From NCBI RefSeq assembly GCF_003550015.1, contig NZ_QXEV01000003.1, forward strand, positions 62,001 through 126,000: a DNA stretch of 64,000 bases, read 5' to 3'. The notes under the pieces are model-generated. The model had not been told where the DNA came from and ran no database searches. It saw nothing but the letters and a program-made list of their open reading frames with translations. Positions 26,900 through 35,694 of the stretch are shown piece by piece; the stretch's first letter is position 1, and each line of letters begins with the position of its first letter. The translations under genes were made by a program, and so were the position numbers. Source of the DNA: Anaeroplasma bactoclasticum. Its GTDB lineage: Bacteria; Bacillota_I; Bacilli_A; Acholeplasmatales; Anaeroplasmataceae.

Positions 26900-28002
26900 T
26901 GAAGCTAGTTCCACAAAGCGCTCCTTATATCAGAAAGAATGTTTCTGTATCTAGAATGATGCTAGATGTATTAGTAGCATTATTTCCTGTTACTCTTTTT
27001 GCGATGATACAAAATGGCTGGAACGGAATATATGTTATACTAATTTCCTCTATTACAATGGTATTTTTTGAGCTTTTTATACATATGCTAATCAAATGGC
27101 CTAAGGATATGAAAATAAAAGAATTCTTCACAAAAGAAGGATTTAAAAAGGTCAAAGAAACATATACGATTAATAATATTTATGCACCCTTAATTAGTGC
27201 AATTATTTATTCCTTAATTTTACCTGCAGGCACTAGAGGATATGTTGTATTTATTGGTGCAGCATTTGGTATTATTATTGGAAAAATGGTATTTGGTGGA
27301 TTAGGTCAAAACATATTTAATCCTGCAGCAGCAGGAAGAATCTTTGTTTCTATATGCTTTAGTCTATCCTATGATAATGGTGGGGTTGATTTAGTTAGTG
27401 GTGCAACTCCACTAGGATTAGTAAAGGGCAATTTATCCAATATAAATTCCTATGGTATTTTAGATTTATTTATTGGTAATGCCCCAGGCGCAATGGGAGA
27501 AGTATGTGTATTATTAATCTTAATAGGCGCCTTATATTTATTAATCCGAAGAAGTGCCGATTTTAGAGCAATGTTTGGATATATAATTACATTTACTCTA
27601 ATTATGCTTATTGTATCTATTACATATTATTTTGGAGTATCTAAGGAAGCATCTATCGGTGAAATGCTATTTTATCAGTTATTCTCTGGTGGTGTTATGT
27701 TTGCTGGAGTATTCATGATTACAGACCCAGTAACAAGTCCTACATCAAAATTTGGTAGAGTATTTTATGCCGCCTCTGCAGGCGCCATAACTGTATTAAT
27801 TAGAATTTGTGGCTCTTACCCTGAAGGTGCAGCATTCTCCATTTTGATTATGAATATGTTTACTCCTGCGATTGATTATTTCATGAGAGGAAAGCCAAAT
27901 AAATATACATGGAAGGAACTATTAATTTTATTTGGAATGATTCTTGTTATAAGTGGAATATTGATTGCATATATTTTAGTTAAGGTAGGAGGTGCAAGCT
28001 AA
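26899..28002 (+). CDS. rnfD: Rnf complex subunit RnfD
   Basis: 367 residues with about ten membrane segments. The covalent FMN motif S-G-A-T-P-L is at about 166-171, so the Thr near 169 should carry FMN through ApbE (not in this window). Starts on the last base of rnfC. Part of the ion-translocating core. Confidence 0.95.
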   Translation: MKLVPQSAPYIRKNVSVSRMMLDVLVALFPVTLFAMIQNGWNGIYVILISSITMVFFELFIHMLIKWPKDMKIKEFFTKEGFKKVKETYTINNIYAPLISAIIYSLILPAGTRGYVVFIGAAFGIIIGKMVFGGLGQNIFNPAAAGRIFVSICFSLSYDNGGVDLVSGATPLGLVKGNLSNINSYGILDLFIGNAPGAMGEVCVLLILIGALYLLIRRSADFRAMFGYIITFTLIMLIVSITYYFGVSKEASIGEMLFYQLFSGGVMFAGVFMITDPVTSPTSKFGRVFYAASAGAITVLIRICGSYPEGAAFSILIMNMFTPAIDYFMRGKPNKYTWKELLILFGMILVISGILIAYILVKVGGAS

Positions 28003-28583
28003 TGAAAAGATACGCTTATGTTTCTTTAGTATTAGGTGCTATTGCCTTAATTTGTGCTTTATTGATTGCTGGATTTTATATGATGACAAATCCATTTGTA
28101 AAAATGAATGAAGAAAATAAAGTAAGAGATACCTATACTAAAATATATAGTGAATATTATAGTAGTGAAGATGTAGGATTTATCGAAGACGAAAAAGGCT
28201 ATATAAAGAAAAAAGATATAGCATATGATAAAGATGGCAATGTATTAGGATATATATACACAACAAGTGGAAAGAATTCCTATGGAGAAGTATCTTTAAT
28301 GATAGGTATTAAAGATGAAAAAGTAGTTGATGTTGAATTCTTAGTAAATACAGAATCTTTTGCATCTACAGTAAATTCTTATGTAAAATCAAATTATCCA
28401 TCATCTTCGGATTCTGTCATAATATTAAATCCTTATCAAGGAAATGAAGAAATTTATGTAGATAGCTTATCTATGGATGAATTAGATATGATTGATACAA
28501 AATGTGGTGCAACCTTTGGTGCAACCTTAGTTAAATCTATGGTTTTAGCTGCAATTACAGAAGCGAAAGGAGAAATAATATGA
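28002..28583 (+). CDS. rnfG: Rnf complex subunit RnfG
   Basis: 193 residues. One N-terminal membrane helix (about 7-30), then an FMN-binding domain. The flavinylation motif reads C-G-A-T-F-G near 168-173 (Cys in place of the usual Ser of S-G-A-T), with Thr 171 the likely attachment site. Starts on the last base of rnfD; its TGA stop overlaps rnfE. Confidence 0.93.
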   Translation: MKRYAYVSLVLGAIALICALLIAGFYMMTNPFVKMNEENKVRDTYTKIYSEYYSSEDVGFIEDEKGYIKKKDIAYDKDGNVLGYIYTTSGKNSYGEVSLMIGIKDEKVVDVEFLVNTESFASTVNSYVKSNYPSSSDSVIILNPYQGNEEIYVDSLSMDELDMIDTKCGATFGATLVKSMVLAAITEAKGEII

Positions 28584-29281
28584 AAAAGTTCTCCTATAAA
28601 AAAACATTAATCGCTGGCATTATTACAGAAAACCCAGTATTTGTTTCGCTTCTTGGAATGTGTTCTACACTAGCAACTACAAAATCTTTAGAGGCCGCAT
28701 TTGGTATGGGAATATTAGTTATTTTAGTTTTAATTGGATCAAATGTATTAATATCCTTCTTAAGAAATATCATACCAAGCGAGGCTAAAATTCCATGCTA
28801 TATCATAATCATTGCAACATTTGTAACCATTGTTAAAATGCTTTGTGAAGCATTTATCCCAGCCCTTTATACAGGTCTTGGAGTATTTATTTCTTTAATA
28901 GTTGTTAATTGTATTATTTTAGGTAGAGCAGAAGCATATGCTTCTAAAAATGGTGTTAGAGCATCCTTTGTTGATGCAATTGGTACAGGTTTAGGCTTTA
29001 CCATGGCAATATGTATTGTTGCGATTATAAGAGAAATATTAGGTACAGGAGCAATTACTATTGGGCAGTATTTTCCACTACCTTCTAAGATAATTATTCA
29101 AATAATTCCTTCAAATATTGCAATTTCATTATTTGTAGAACCTGCAGGTGGCTTTTTAACACTAGGTTTAGTTTTAGCATTCTTAGCTTGGAATAAAAAT
29201 AGAAAAGAAACTAAAAATATTGCAAAAGAAAAAGAAGCAAAGGTAAAAGAAATGAAACTAAAAGAGGAGGTAACAAAATAG
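28580..29281 (+). CDS. rnfE: Rnf complex subunit RnfE
   Basis: 233 residues, about six membrane helices. N-P-V-F-V-S-L-L-G-M-C near the start and N-C-I-I-L-G-R-A-E carry the cysteines that in RnfA/RnfE homologues hold an intramembrane [2Fe-2S] cluster. A charged Lys/Glu-rich C-terminal tail of about 30 residues extends into the cytoplasm. Overlaps rnfG by 4 nt. Confidence 0.95.
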   Translation: MKKFSYKKTLIAGIITENPVFVSLLGMCSTLATTKSLEAAFGMGILVILVLIGSNVLISFLRNIIPSEAKIPCYIIIIATFVTIVKMLCEAFIPALYTGLGVFISLIVVNCIILGRAEAYASKNGVRASFVDAIGTGLGFTMAICIVAIIREILGTGAITIGQYFPLPSKIIIQIIPSNIAISLFVEPAGGFLTLGLVLAFLAWNKNRKETKNIAKEKEAKVKEMKLKEEVTK

Positions 29282-29282
29282 T

Positions 29283-29870
29283 ATGAATTATATTATTATG
29301 TTTTTACTAGTAATTGTAAATTATGCAATTATAAATAATGTTATCCTATCTCAATTTTATGGTATATGTCCATTCCTAGGAGTATCTAAAAAGCCTACAG
29401 CTTCTTTAGGTATGGGTGTTGCAGTTATCTTTGTAATTGTGCTTGCAAGTGCGATTTGCTGGCCAATATATCAGTTACTTGCACTTGCAGGAATACAGTT
29501 TATGGATACAATAACTTATATTTTAGTTATCGCATCCTTAGTTCAGCTAATTGAAATGATTATTAAAAAATATTCTCCTTCCTTATATAAAGCCTTAGGA
29601 GTATATTTACCGCTTATTACAACAAACTGTGCAGTACTTGGCGTTGTCCAAGGAAATACAGATCAAGGATTAGATTTTGGTTCATCTATGGCAACAGCCT
29701 TAGGTACATCACTAGGCTTTGCAATTATTATCTTCATATTTTCTACTATTCGTTATAAATTAGATGCATCGGATTGTCCTAAGGCATTTAAAGGAATTCC
29801 AATTGCCTTAATTACTGCAGCATTAATGGCTATGGCATTCTTAGGATTTTCTGGGATGATTAGCTTATAA
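29283..29870 (+). CDS. rnfA: Rnf complex subunit RnfA
   Basis: 195 residues, six membrane helices, paralogue of RnfE with inverted topology. N-N-V-I-L-S-Q-F-Y-G-I-C-P-F-L-G and T-N-C-A-V-L-G-V-V-Q-G-N carry the cluster cysteines. Its last base is the first base of the next gene. Confidence 0.96.
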   Translation: MNYIIMFLLVIVNYAIINNVILSQFYGICPFLGVSKKPTASLGMGVAVIFVIVLASAICWPIYQLLALAGIQFMDTITYILVIASLVQLIEMIIKKYSPSLYKALGVYLPLITTNCAVLGVVQGNTDQGLDFGSSMATALGTSLGFAIIIFIFSTIRYKLDASDCPKAFKGIPIALITAALMAMAFLGFSGMISL

Positions 29871-30100
29871 TGAATCCTTATTTAATTTTAGGGCTTGGAA
29901 TCATAGCCTTGCTTGTTGCTATATTCTTTATCACCTTCTTTTTAAATAAAAAAACTCCTATTCCTAAGGAGTGCGTAAATTTAAGAATAGGTGAAGAAGG
30001 ATGTAGTGGCTGTAAAAATTATAGCTGCAGTATGAAGGATAAATATAATTTAAAGAAAATAGAAGAAGATATTGAAAAAGATTTAAAGGAGGAGAATTGA
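29870..30100 (+). CDS. Small Cys-rich membrane protein within the Rnf operon (possible assembly factor)
   Basis: 76 residues: one N-terminal membrane helix (about 4-25), then a cytoplasmic tail with four cysteines C35, C45, C48 and C53 and a charged helix. I do not recognise it as a standard Rnf subunit. It is translationally fused on both sides, sharing one base with rnfA and one with rnfB. Its architecture (short helix plus four Cys) resembles NqrM, which is needed to mature the related Na+-NQR, and also FeoB-associated Cys-rich proteins. An iron-insertion role for RnfA/RnfE is an inference. Confidence 0.75.
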   Translation: MNPYLILGLGIIALLVAIFFITFFLNKKTPIPKECVNLRIGEEGCSGCKNYSCSMKDKYNLKKIEEDIEKDLKEEN

Positions 30101-30420
30101 TGGAATTATTATGGGCAGTATTAATACTCGCAGGTCTTGGTTTAATTTTAGGTCTTGGTCTTGCAGTTGCATCAAAAATCTTCCATGTAGAACAAGATAC
30201 TAGAATTGAAGATATTACAAAGATTTTACCTAATGCGAATTGTGGTGCTTGTGGTTACCCTGGTTGTCAGGGCTTTGCAGAAGCAATTGTAACTGGTGCT
30301 GCAGAAAGCTTAAGCCAATGTAAGCCAGGAGCTAAAGCGGGTAAACCAGAAGAAATAAGAGAATATTTAGATAAAAATCCTAATCCTGATGGTTCAATTA
30401 ATCCAATTAAGATAAAGTAA
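30100..30420 (+). CDS. rnfB: Rnf complex subunit RnfB, short form without ferredoxin domains
   Basis: 106 residues from ATG 30100 (AAGGAGG 8 nt upstream; a TTG at 30097 is less likely). One membrane helix (3-24), then the RnfB-type [4Fe-4S] domain with C48-x2-C51-x4-C56 and C74-K-P-G. It stops at residue 106, whereas clostridial RnfB usually exceeds 250 residues and adds one or more ferredoxin-type 8-Cys domains. The next 60 bases hold a consensus promoter rather than a decayed extension, so this is a genuine short form and not a frameshift. Ferredoxin input must use another protein or this cluster alone. Confidence 0.9.
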   Translation: MELLWAVLILAGLGLILGLGLAVASKIFHVEQDTRIEDITKILPNANCGACGYPGCQGFAEAIVTGAAESLSQCKPGAKAGKPEEIREYLDKNPNPDGSINPIKIK

Positions 30421-30424
30421 GCTT

Positions 30425-30452
30425 TTGACAGCGAGTAAAAATGGTATATAAT
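30425..30452 (+). promoter_or_regulatory. Consensus promoter after the Rnf operon
   Basis: TTGACA and TATAAT, both perfect, with a 16-nt spacer, starting 4 nt after the rnfB stop. Confidence 0.88.
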
Positions 30453-30484
30453 TGAATAAAGGGAGTAAGAAAGAAGGGATTTAT

Positions 30485-30874
30485 ATGAAAAATAATAAAA
30501 AAAGAAATATAGTTGCTTATGTATTTGCTGGATTAACTGTCCCCCTAGGATTTATAACCATTCTCTTTTTAAATGCTCTTCAGCAACTTTTAAATAGCAG
30601 TGGTGAACAAACTGCTTCTAATTTTGGTGAAGCTTTAGGTGGTGCCTTAGGTGCAGCATTTGCAGCAGTATTTTTAATTGTTATTATTTTTGCGGCAGGT
30701 CTTGGAACATTTGTTTTAGGTGGAATATCAATTTCTATATTAGGTACTTGTATAAAACAAACAGAACAAAAAAGAAAAACAGCAAATATTGTTATTTTGA
30801 TATGTGTTTCTTTATTACTCGTTGCTGTTATAGTTGGTATCATATTGGTATTATTTGTATTAAATCGTGGATAG
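30485..30874 (+). CDS. Small multi-pass membrane protein of unknown function
   Basis: 129 residues from ATG 30485 (GAAGGGA upstream; an in-frame TTG at 30452 overlaps the -10 box and cannot be the start). Hydrophobic stretches at about 10-32, 48-82 (a Gly/Ala-rich pair) and 100-125 suggest three or four helices, with a cytoplasmic K-Q-T-E-Q-K-R-K loop. No recognised domain. Confidence 0.72.
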   Translation: MKNNKKRNIVAYVFAGLTVPLGFITILFLNALQQLLNSSGEQTASNFGEALGGALGAAFAAVFLIVIIFAAGLGTFVLGGISISILGTCIKQTEQKRKTANIVILICVSLLLVAVIVGIILVLFVLNRG

Positions 30875-30883
30875 TATAGTATA

Positions 30884-30907
30884 GGAAGCTTATAGGCTTC
30901 CTTTTTT
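30884..30907 (+). terminator. Rho-independent terminator
   Basis: GGAAGC/GCTTCC stem, TTATAG loop, six T. Confidence 0.92.
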
Positions 30908-30965
30908 ATTGTTTAAAAATTCGACAAGTGTTAAAATAATAATGATGGAAAGTAGGTGTCTTTTT

Positions 30966-31865
30966 ATGAAGACAAAGAACAACTTAAAAGCCTGGCTTTA
31001 TCTACTACCTGCTATTTTATTTTTAGCTTTTTTTACAGTTTATCCTCTGATTGATATTTTTGTTTATTCCTTTGAGGAAAACTATCAATTTACTAAAGAA
31101 GCTACAGGAATAGGTTTTGGTAATTATGGCTTTGTACTTAACGATGAGAAATTTTTATCAGCAGTAAAAAATACGATTCTATTAGTAATTATTACTGTAC
31201 CATTATCTACACTTATTGCCTTATTAATCTCTGTTGGATTAAATGCAATAAAGCCATTAAGAAAAGTATTAGAAACAATATTTTTCTTGCCATATGTTAC
31301 AAATACATTGGCTGTAGGTATGGTATTTATGCTATTGTTTAATAAGGATTCCCAAGAAAATGTAGGTTTGGTGAATTCTATATTAGGATTATTTGGTATA
31401 AATGCTATAGATTGGGTTGGACCTACATCTAGTTATATAGCAAAGCTATTTGTATTATGCTTTTACACTATTTGGTATGTAATGCCATTTAAGATTTTAG
31501 TACTTACTGGAGCTATTGCTTCTGTAAGAAAGATATATTATCAAGCTGCAGCAGTAGATGGTGCATCAAGGTTTACAGTATTTAGAAAAATCACTGTACC
31601 TCAAATATCTCCTATGATATCTTATTTGATTATTACAGGCTTTATTGGAGCTTTTAAATCTTATAGTGATGCAGTTGCATTATTTGGAGAAAACTTAGAT
31701 GATGCTGGAATGAATACTATTGTTGGATATGTTTATGGACAGCTATATTCTAATTCTGGAGGATATCCATCTAGAGCTTCTGCAGCCGCAATTATTTTAT
31801 TCTTTATTATTTTGGCGATTACGTGCATTAATCTACTAGTAAGTAGAAAGCACGTATATTATTAG
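30966..31865 (+). CDS. ABC sugar transporter permease, MalF/UgpA type
   Basis: 299 residues from ATG 30966 (GTAGGTG upstream; longer readings lack a ribosome site). Six membrane helices; the EAA loop reads Y-Q-A-A-A-V-D-G-A-S-R-F near 195-206, the docking site for the ATPase. With the next gene it forms the channel of a CUT1-family carbohydrate importer. The substrate cannot be assigned. Confidence 0.93.
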   Translation: MKTKNNLKAWLYLLPAILFLAFFTVYPLIDIFVYSFEENYQFTKEATGIGFGNYGFVLNDEKFLSAVKNTILLVIITVPLSTLIALLISVGLNAIKPLRKVLETIFFLPYVTNTLAVGMVFMLLFNKDSQENVGLVNSILGLFGINAIDWVGPTSSYIAKLFVLCFYTIWYVMPFKILVLTGAIASVRKIYYQAAAVDGASRFTVFRKITVPQISPMISYLIITGFIGAFKSYSDAVALFGENLDDAGMNTIVGYVYGQLYSNSGGYPSRASAAAIILFFIILAITCINLLVSRKHVYY

Positions 31866-31876
31866 GAGGCGTTCAT

Positions 31877-32776
31877 ATGGTATCTTCTAATAAATTAGAC
31901 GAAAAGAAAATGAAGAAATCGATAAGAGCGTTTAAAACTCTTAGAATCATATTAAAGGTTGTTGTTTATACATTCTTAATATTATGGGCTATTGTTGTAT
32001 TATTCCCATTCTATTTTATGGTAATTACATCTTTTAAGGATTTTGCTACTTATGCATATACATCTACAGAGATATATATTACCTACCCAACATTCGATAA
32101 TTATATTAGTGCCTGGGTTGATGTAGATATGATTGGTTATTTAATGAATACCTTAGTATTTGCGCTTGTTACAACCTCTATAATGCTTGTTGTATCTATT
32201 CTTGCAGCATTCGCCTTTGCAAGATTAGAGTTTAGAGGAAAGAATTTAGTATTCACATTATTCTTAGCTATGATGATGATTCCAAATGAGCTTGTAATCA
32301 TTACAAACTTTGTTACAATTACAAATTCAGGATTAACAAATTCTTATACCGGCTTAATATTACCATCTGTATTATCTGTATTTTATATTTATTTATTAAG
32401 ACAAAACTTTATGCAGGTTCCAGATTCCTTATATTATGCAGCTAAGGTAGATGGACTATCTGATATGAATTACTTAATTAAGGTTTTGATTCCATTATCT
32501 AAGCCAACAATTATTACAATTATTATTTTAAAATTAATTGAATGCTGGAATTCTTATGTATGGCCAAGATTAATTACTTCCGAAGTAGAAGGTCAAAAGA
32601 GCTATTTCTTAGTAAGTAATGCAATTGAAGCTATGAGAAATTCAGGCTTTGGTAAATCTAATATGCCAGCTATGATGTCTGCGGTTGTTATTGTTTCTAT
32701 ACCATTATTGTTATTATTTGCAATATTTAGAAACCAAATAATGAGTGGCGTTGTAAGAACAGGTACGAAGGGATAG
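31877..32776 (+). CDS. ABC sugar transporter permease, MalG/UgpE type
   Basis: 299 residues, six membrane helices. EAA loop Y-Y-A-A-K-V-D-G-L-S near 186-195, and a C-terminal basic G-V-V-R-x-G-x-K-G end typical of the family. It is 11 nt after the first permease with AGGAGG. No MalK-type ATPase is encoded nearby; a shared one elsewhere is likely. Confidence 0.93.
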   Translation: MVSSNKLDEKKMKKSIRAFKTLRIILKVVVYTFLILWAIVVLFPFYFMVITSFKDFATYAYTSTEIYITYPTFDNYISAWVDVDMIGYLMNTLVFALVTTSIMLVVSILAAFAFARLEFRGKNLVFTLFLAMMMIPNELVIITNFVTITNSGLTNSYTGLILPSVLSVFYIYLLRQNFMQVPDSLYYAAKVDGLSDMNYLIKVLIPLSKPTIITIIILKLIECWNSYVWPRLITSEVEGQKSYFLVSNAIEAMRNSGFGKSNMPAMMSAVVIVSIPLLLLFAIFRNQIMSGVVRTGTKG

Positions 32777-32783
32777 TGATATT

Positions 32784-34340
32784 ATGAGAAAAGTGTTACT
32801 AGCTCTTTTAGGGGTATTATCTATTGTAGGCATAACTAGCTGTCATCATGTAACAAAACATAATGAATTTCATGTGCCTGAAGAATTTGATATGAATAAA
32901 AACTATACAATTTCTTTCTGGGCTAAAAATGATTCGGATCAAAGACAAATTGACGTTTACAAAAAAGCAATTTCTGATTTTAATACTTATTATCCTAATA
33001 TAACTGTTGAACTTAGAAATTTTACATCTTATCCAGATATTTATAGAGAGGTATTGGTTAATCTAAATACAAATACTGCACCTAATGTTTGCATTTCTTA
33101 TCCGGATAATGTAGCAACATATTTAGAAAGTCCTAATTCAGTTATCCCATTAGATAATTTATTGACTGATGCAAAATATGGTCTTCAAGGCAGTTGTGTA
33201 AAATACAAAACAATTGGTGATGATGGTATTGTAAAAACCTTTTTAGATGAAGGAATTTTATATGATAATTATTATACAATTCCATTTATGAGATCCACAG
33301 AAGCTCTATATATTAATAAAACATATGTAGAAAGATTGGGCTATACAATTCCAGATATCCCAACTTGGGATTGGCTTTTTGAGGTATGTCAAAAAGGCGT
33401 AGAAGAGAGAAAAGAGGGGAAAACAAGTATTACTTCTTTAGTAGACCCTAGTAAGGATTTTAAAGGAATGGTTTATAAATCAAGTGATAATTGGTTTATT
33501 CAATATGTATTTCAAGCAAATATGCCTTATACTAATTCATCTGGTGAAGTATTCATATTTAACGATAAAACAACATCCTTTTTATTGGATTTAAAATCAA
33601 AATGTAAAAAGGATTATTATGAATCGTTTGCAGTAAGTTCTCATTATCCAGGGGATTTGATTAATGTTTGGGATGCAATCTTTGGTATTGATTCTACGGC
33701 AGGTGCTACATGGATTGGTTATGATTCCTTACAAGGTACATCATCCTTAGGCTATGAAGAATTTGAACTTGAATTAAGAATTATACCACAGTTGGATATA
33801 AATAATCCAAAGATGATTTCTCAAGGACCGTCTATTTGTATTTTTAATAAAGACGATGAAGAAGAGGTGTTAGCCTCTTGGTTGTTTGCACAATTTTTAT
33901 TAACTGATGATGTTCAAATGGCTTATCAAAAGACGGAAGGATATTTACCTGTTACAAATTCATTATTAAATTCAAAAGAATTTAAGGAATATTTGAATGG
34001 TACAGAAATATATTCTGGAGCTAAAAAGGCTAAAGAATTATTATTAAATAATTTAGATAATACTTTTATTACACCTGTGTTTAATGGTTCAGCAAATGTA
34101 AGAAGTGCAGCAGGATATTTAATTAATTCTGTATCGACAAAAACAGATTCTTTTAGCACAAAAGAAGGAATAGATAAACTATACGCGAGATGTAAAACAA
34201 ATTATTTGGATACATCAAGCAAAATGTCTTTAGGTGGAATATTAATTATTACAGGTATTTCTTTAGCCTGGGTTGGTATTGGAGTATATGTAATATTACA
34301 AAAAGTATTAAAAAATAAGAAACAGATGAAAAAATCATAA
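32784..34340 (+). CDS. Extracellular sugar-binding lipoprotein with extra C-terminal membrane anchor
   Basis: 518 residues, CUT1-type substrate-binding protein. Signal peptide with lipobox I-T-S-C (Cys20). The bilobed binding domain spans about 35-470 (Y-T-I-S-F-W near 41, A-L-Y-I-N-K near 175, W-D-W-L-F-E). Unlike ordinary binding proteins of about 430 residues, it ends with a hydrophobic helix (about 480-503) and a Lys-rich tail, so it would be fixed to the membrane at both ends. It starts 7 nt after the second permease, in the same operon. Confidence 0.9.
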   Translation: MRKVLLALLGVLSIVGITSCHHVTKHNEFHVPEEFDMNKNYTISFWAKNDSDQRQIDVYKKAISDFNTYYPNITVELRNFTSYPDIYREVLVNLNTNTAPNVCISYPDNVATYLESPNSVIPLDNLLTDAKYGLQGSCVKYKTIGDDGIVKTFLDEGILYDNYYTIPFMRSTEALYINKTYVERLGYTIPDIPTWDWLFEVCQKGVEERKEGKTSITSLVDPSKDFKGMVYKSSDNWFIQYVFQANMPYTNSSGEVFIFNDKTTSFLLDLKSKCKKDYYESFAVSSHYPGDLINVWDAIFGIDSTAGATWIGYDSLQGTSSLGYEEFELELRIIPQLDINNPKMISQGPSICIFNKDDEEEVLASWLFAQFLLTDDVQMAYQKTEGYLPVTNSLLNSKEFKEYLNGTEIYSGAKKAKELLLNNLDNTFITPVFNGSANVRSAAGYLINSVSTKTDSFSTKEGIDKLYARCKTNYLDTSSKMSLGGILIITGISLAWVGIGVYVILQKVLKNKKQMKKS

Positions 34341-34353
34341 AACACATAATTAT

Positions 34354-34382
34354 TTGACTATTTTTTTATTGGGAACTATAAT
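34354..34382 (+). promoter_or_regulatory. Promoter of the 34.4 kb lipoprotein
   Basis: TTGACT, 17-nt spacer, TATAAT; about 31 nt before the start codon. Confidence 0.85.
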
Positions 34383-34413
34383 TTAATTAGCAAAACAGGA
34401 GGACAAATTAAAA

Positions 34414-35145
34414 ATGAAATTAACAAAGATTTTTGCGACAACTGCAGCATTAGGCCTATTTACTCTTGCCAGCTGTGGTGCTGAAAGCTTAGGTGGTATG
34501 AGCTATAAGGAGTATATGGATGCAGAACTTCAGGCAGAAGTTAAGATTGACGCTTATATCCAGGATAGATGTACTTGGTATAATGGTGCAGCATCCTTCT
34601 ATTTACAGGATGAAGAAGGCGGATATTATGTTTATAATCTAAAGTGTAGTAGAGATGATTATGATAATAAACTTTCTGTTGGTAAGTTCATCTCTGTTAC
34701 AGGATCAAAAGCTGAATGGCGTGGAGAAGTTGAGATTAATGGAGATGTTGCAACAGAAAACCAGGGCTTTACAGTTGGATCTTCTAGCAAGATTTATAAG
34801 GCAACACAGGTTGCAAACATTGCTAAGGATACATTAGATCAGCATAAGAATACTAAGGTTATGGTTACAGATTTAACTGTAACTAAAGCACCTTATACAA
34901 GTTTTGATGACTTCTCATTATCTCCAAATTCTGGTGTTGATGTTTATTTTGCAGTAAAGGATTCTAATGATAATGAATTAACATTTGTAGTTGAAGCTTA
35001 TTTAGAGTCTACACAATTTGGTAGCCCAACTTATACAACAGTTACATCTTTAGCTTTAGGCGATAAGATTAATCTCGAAGGATTTGTTTATTATTGGGAT
35101 GTTCCACAGCTTCAAGTAACTAAGGTTGTAAAAGCTGATAATTAA
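34414..35145 (+). CDS. Lipoprotein of unknown function, OB-fold-like
   Basis: 243 residues. Signal peptide with lipobox L-A-S-C (Cys21). The rest is beta-rich, in two similar halves (about 40-110 and 130-240) that each resemble secreted OB-fold modules: D-A-Y-I-Q-D, G-K-F-I-S-V-T-G, then M-V-T-D-L-T-V, G-D-K-I-N-L-E-G-F-V. Gln is mostly CAG, as in highly expressed genes here. It has its own promoter and terminator; partner and ligand unknown. Confidence 0.8.
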   Translation: MKLTKIFATTAALGLFTLASCGAESLGGMSYKEYMDAELQAEVKIDAYIQDRCTWYNGAASFYLQDEEGGYYVYNLKCSRDDYDNKLSVGKFISVTGSKAEWRGEVEINGDVATENQGFTVGSSSKIYKATQVANIAKDTLDQHKNTKVMVTDLTVTKAPYTSFDDFSLSPNSGVDVYFAVKDSNDNELTFVVEAYLESTQFGSPTYTTVTSLALGDKINLEGFVYYWDVPQLQVTKVVKADN

Positions 35146-35154
35146 TTATAATTA

Positions 35155-35181
35155 GGAAGGAATTTTTTTCCTTCCTTTTTT
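35155..35181 (+). terminator. Rho-independent terminator
   Basis: Perfect 8-bp GGAAGGAA/TTCCTTCC stem, five-T loop and six T. Confidence 0.93.
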
Positions 35182-35266
35182 CTTGCTCACATTTTGCAAC
35201 ACTCGTTTTATATACTATAGGTGCATTAGATAGATGCAAGATAAAAATAGAAATGAGGTTATGAAT

Positions 35267-35368
35267 ATGAGATGGTTTATGAGATTTAGCATATTTAAAA
35301 GGAATAATAGAGAAGGCTATCGTAAGAGCCTATATAGTGGATCTAGTCGAATACGAGAGTCTTATTAA
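35267..35368 (+). CDS. Possible 33-residue Arg-rich peptide
   Basis: ATG 35267 is 8 nt after GAGG and opens 33 codons rich in Arg, Ser and Phe (start M-R-W-F-M-R-F-S). It overlaps the AGGCT/AGCCT hairpin, so it may be a leader peptide or chance. No family recognised. Confidence 0.25.
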   Translation: MRWFMRFSIFKRNNREGYRKSLYSGSSRIRESY

Positions 35369-35694
35369 GGAATAATAAAATAAATACCACCTTACTGTTT
35401 CTAAGGATGGGTATTATAAAGAGGGTGAAATATGAAGGATAAGAAAAGGAATAAATCATAGGAAATAAAAATGGTTCAATAGATATGGGTAAGAAAGTCT
35501 TAGGACTTACGCTTTTGTATTAAGCGATAATTAGGTGCTTATATCCATATCGTTAAGGGGTATATATAAAAAGAAAGAGGGAATCTTTATAGGTAAAGCC
35601 AAGGAAAGAAATAAATAAGATTAATGTATAAGTGATTGGGAACCGGCAAAAAAATGTATAAAAATAAGTTAATCGCATAAATAGTTAAAAAAGA

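Noticed and set aside
35405-35525. Mini-ORFs of 9-12 codons with ribosome-like sites (starts near 35433 and 35485)
   Set aside because: Too short, with unrelated compositions and embedded in predicted helices; not supportable as genes.
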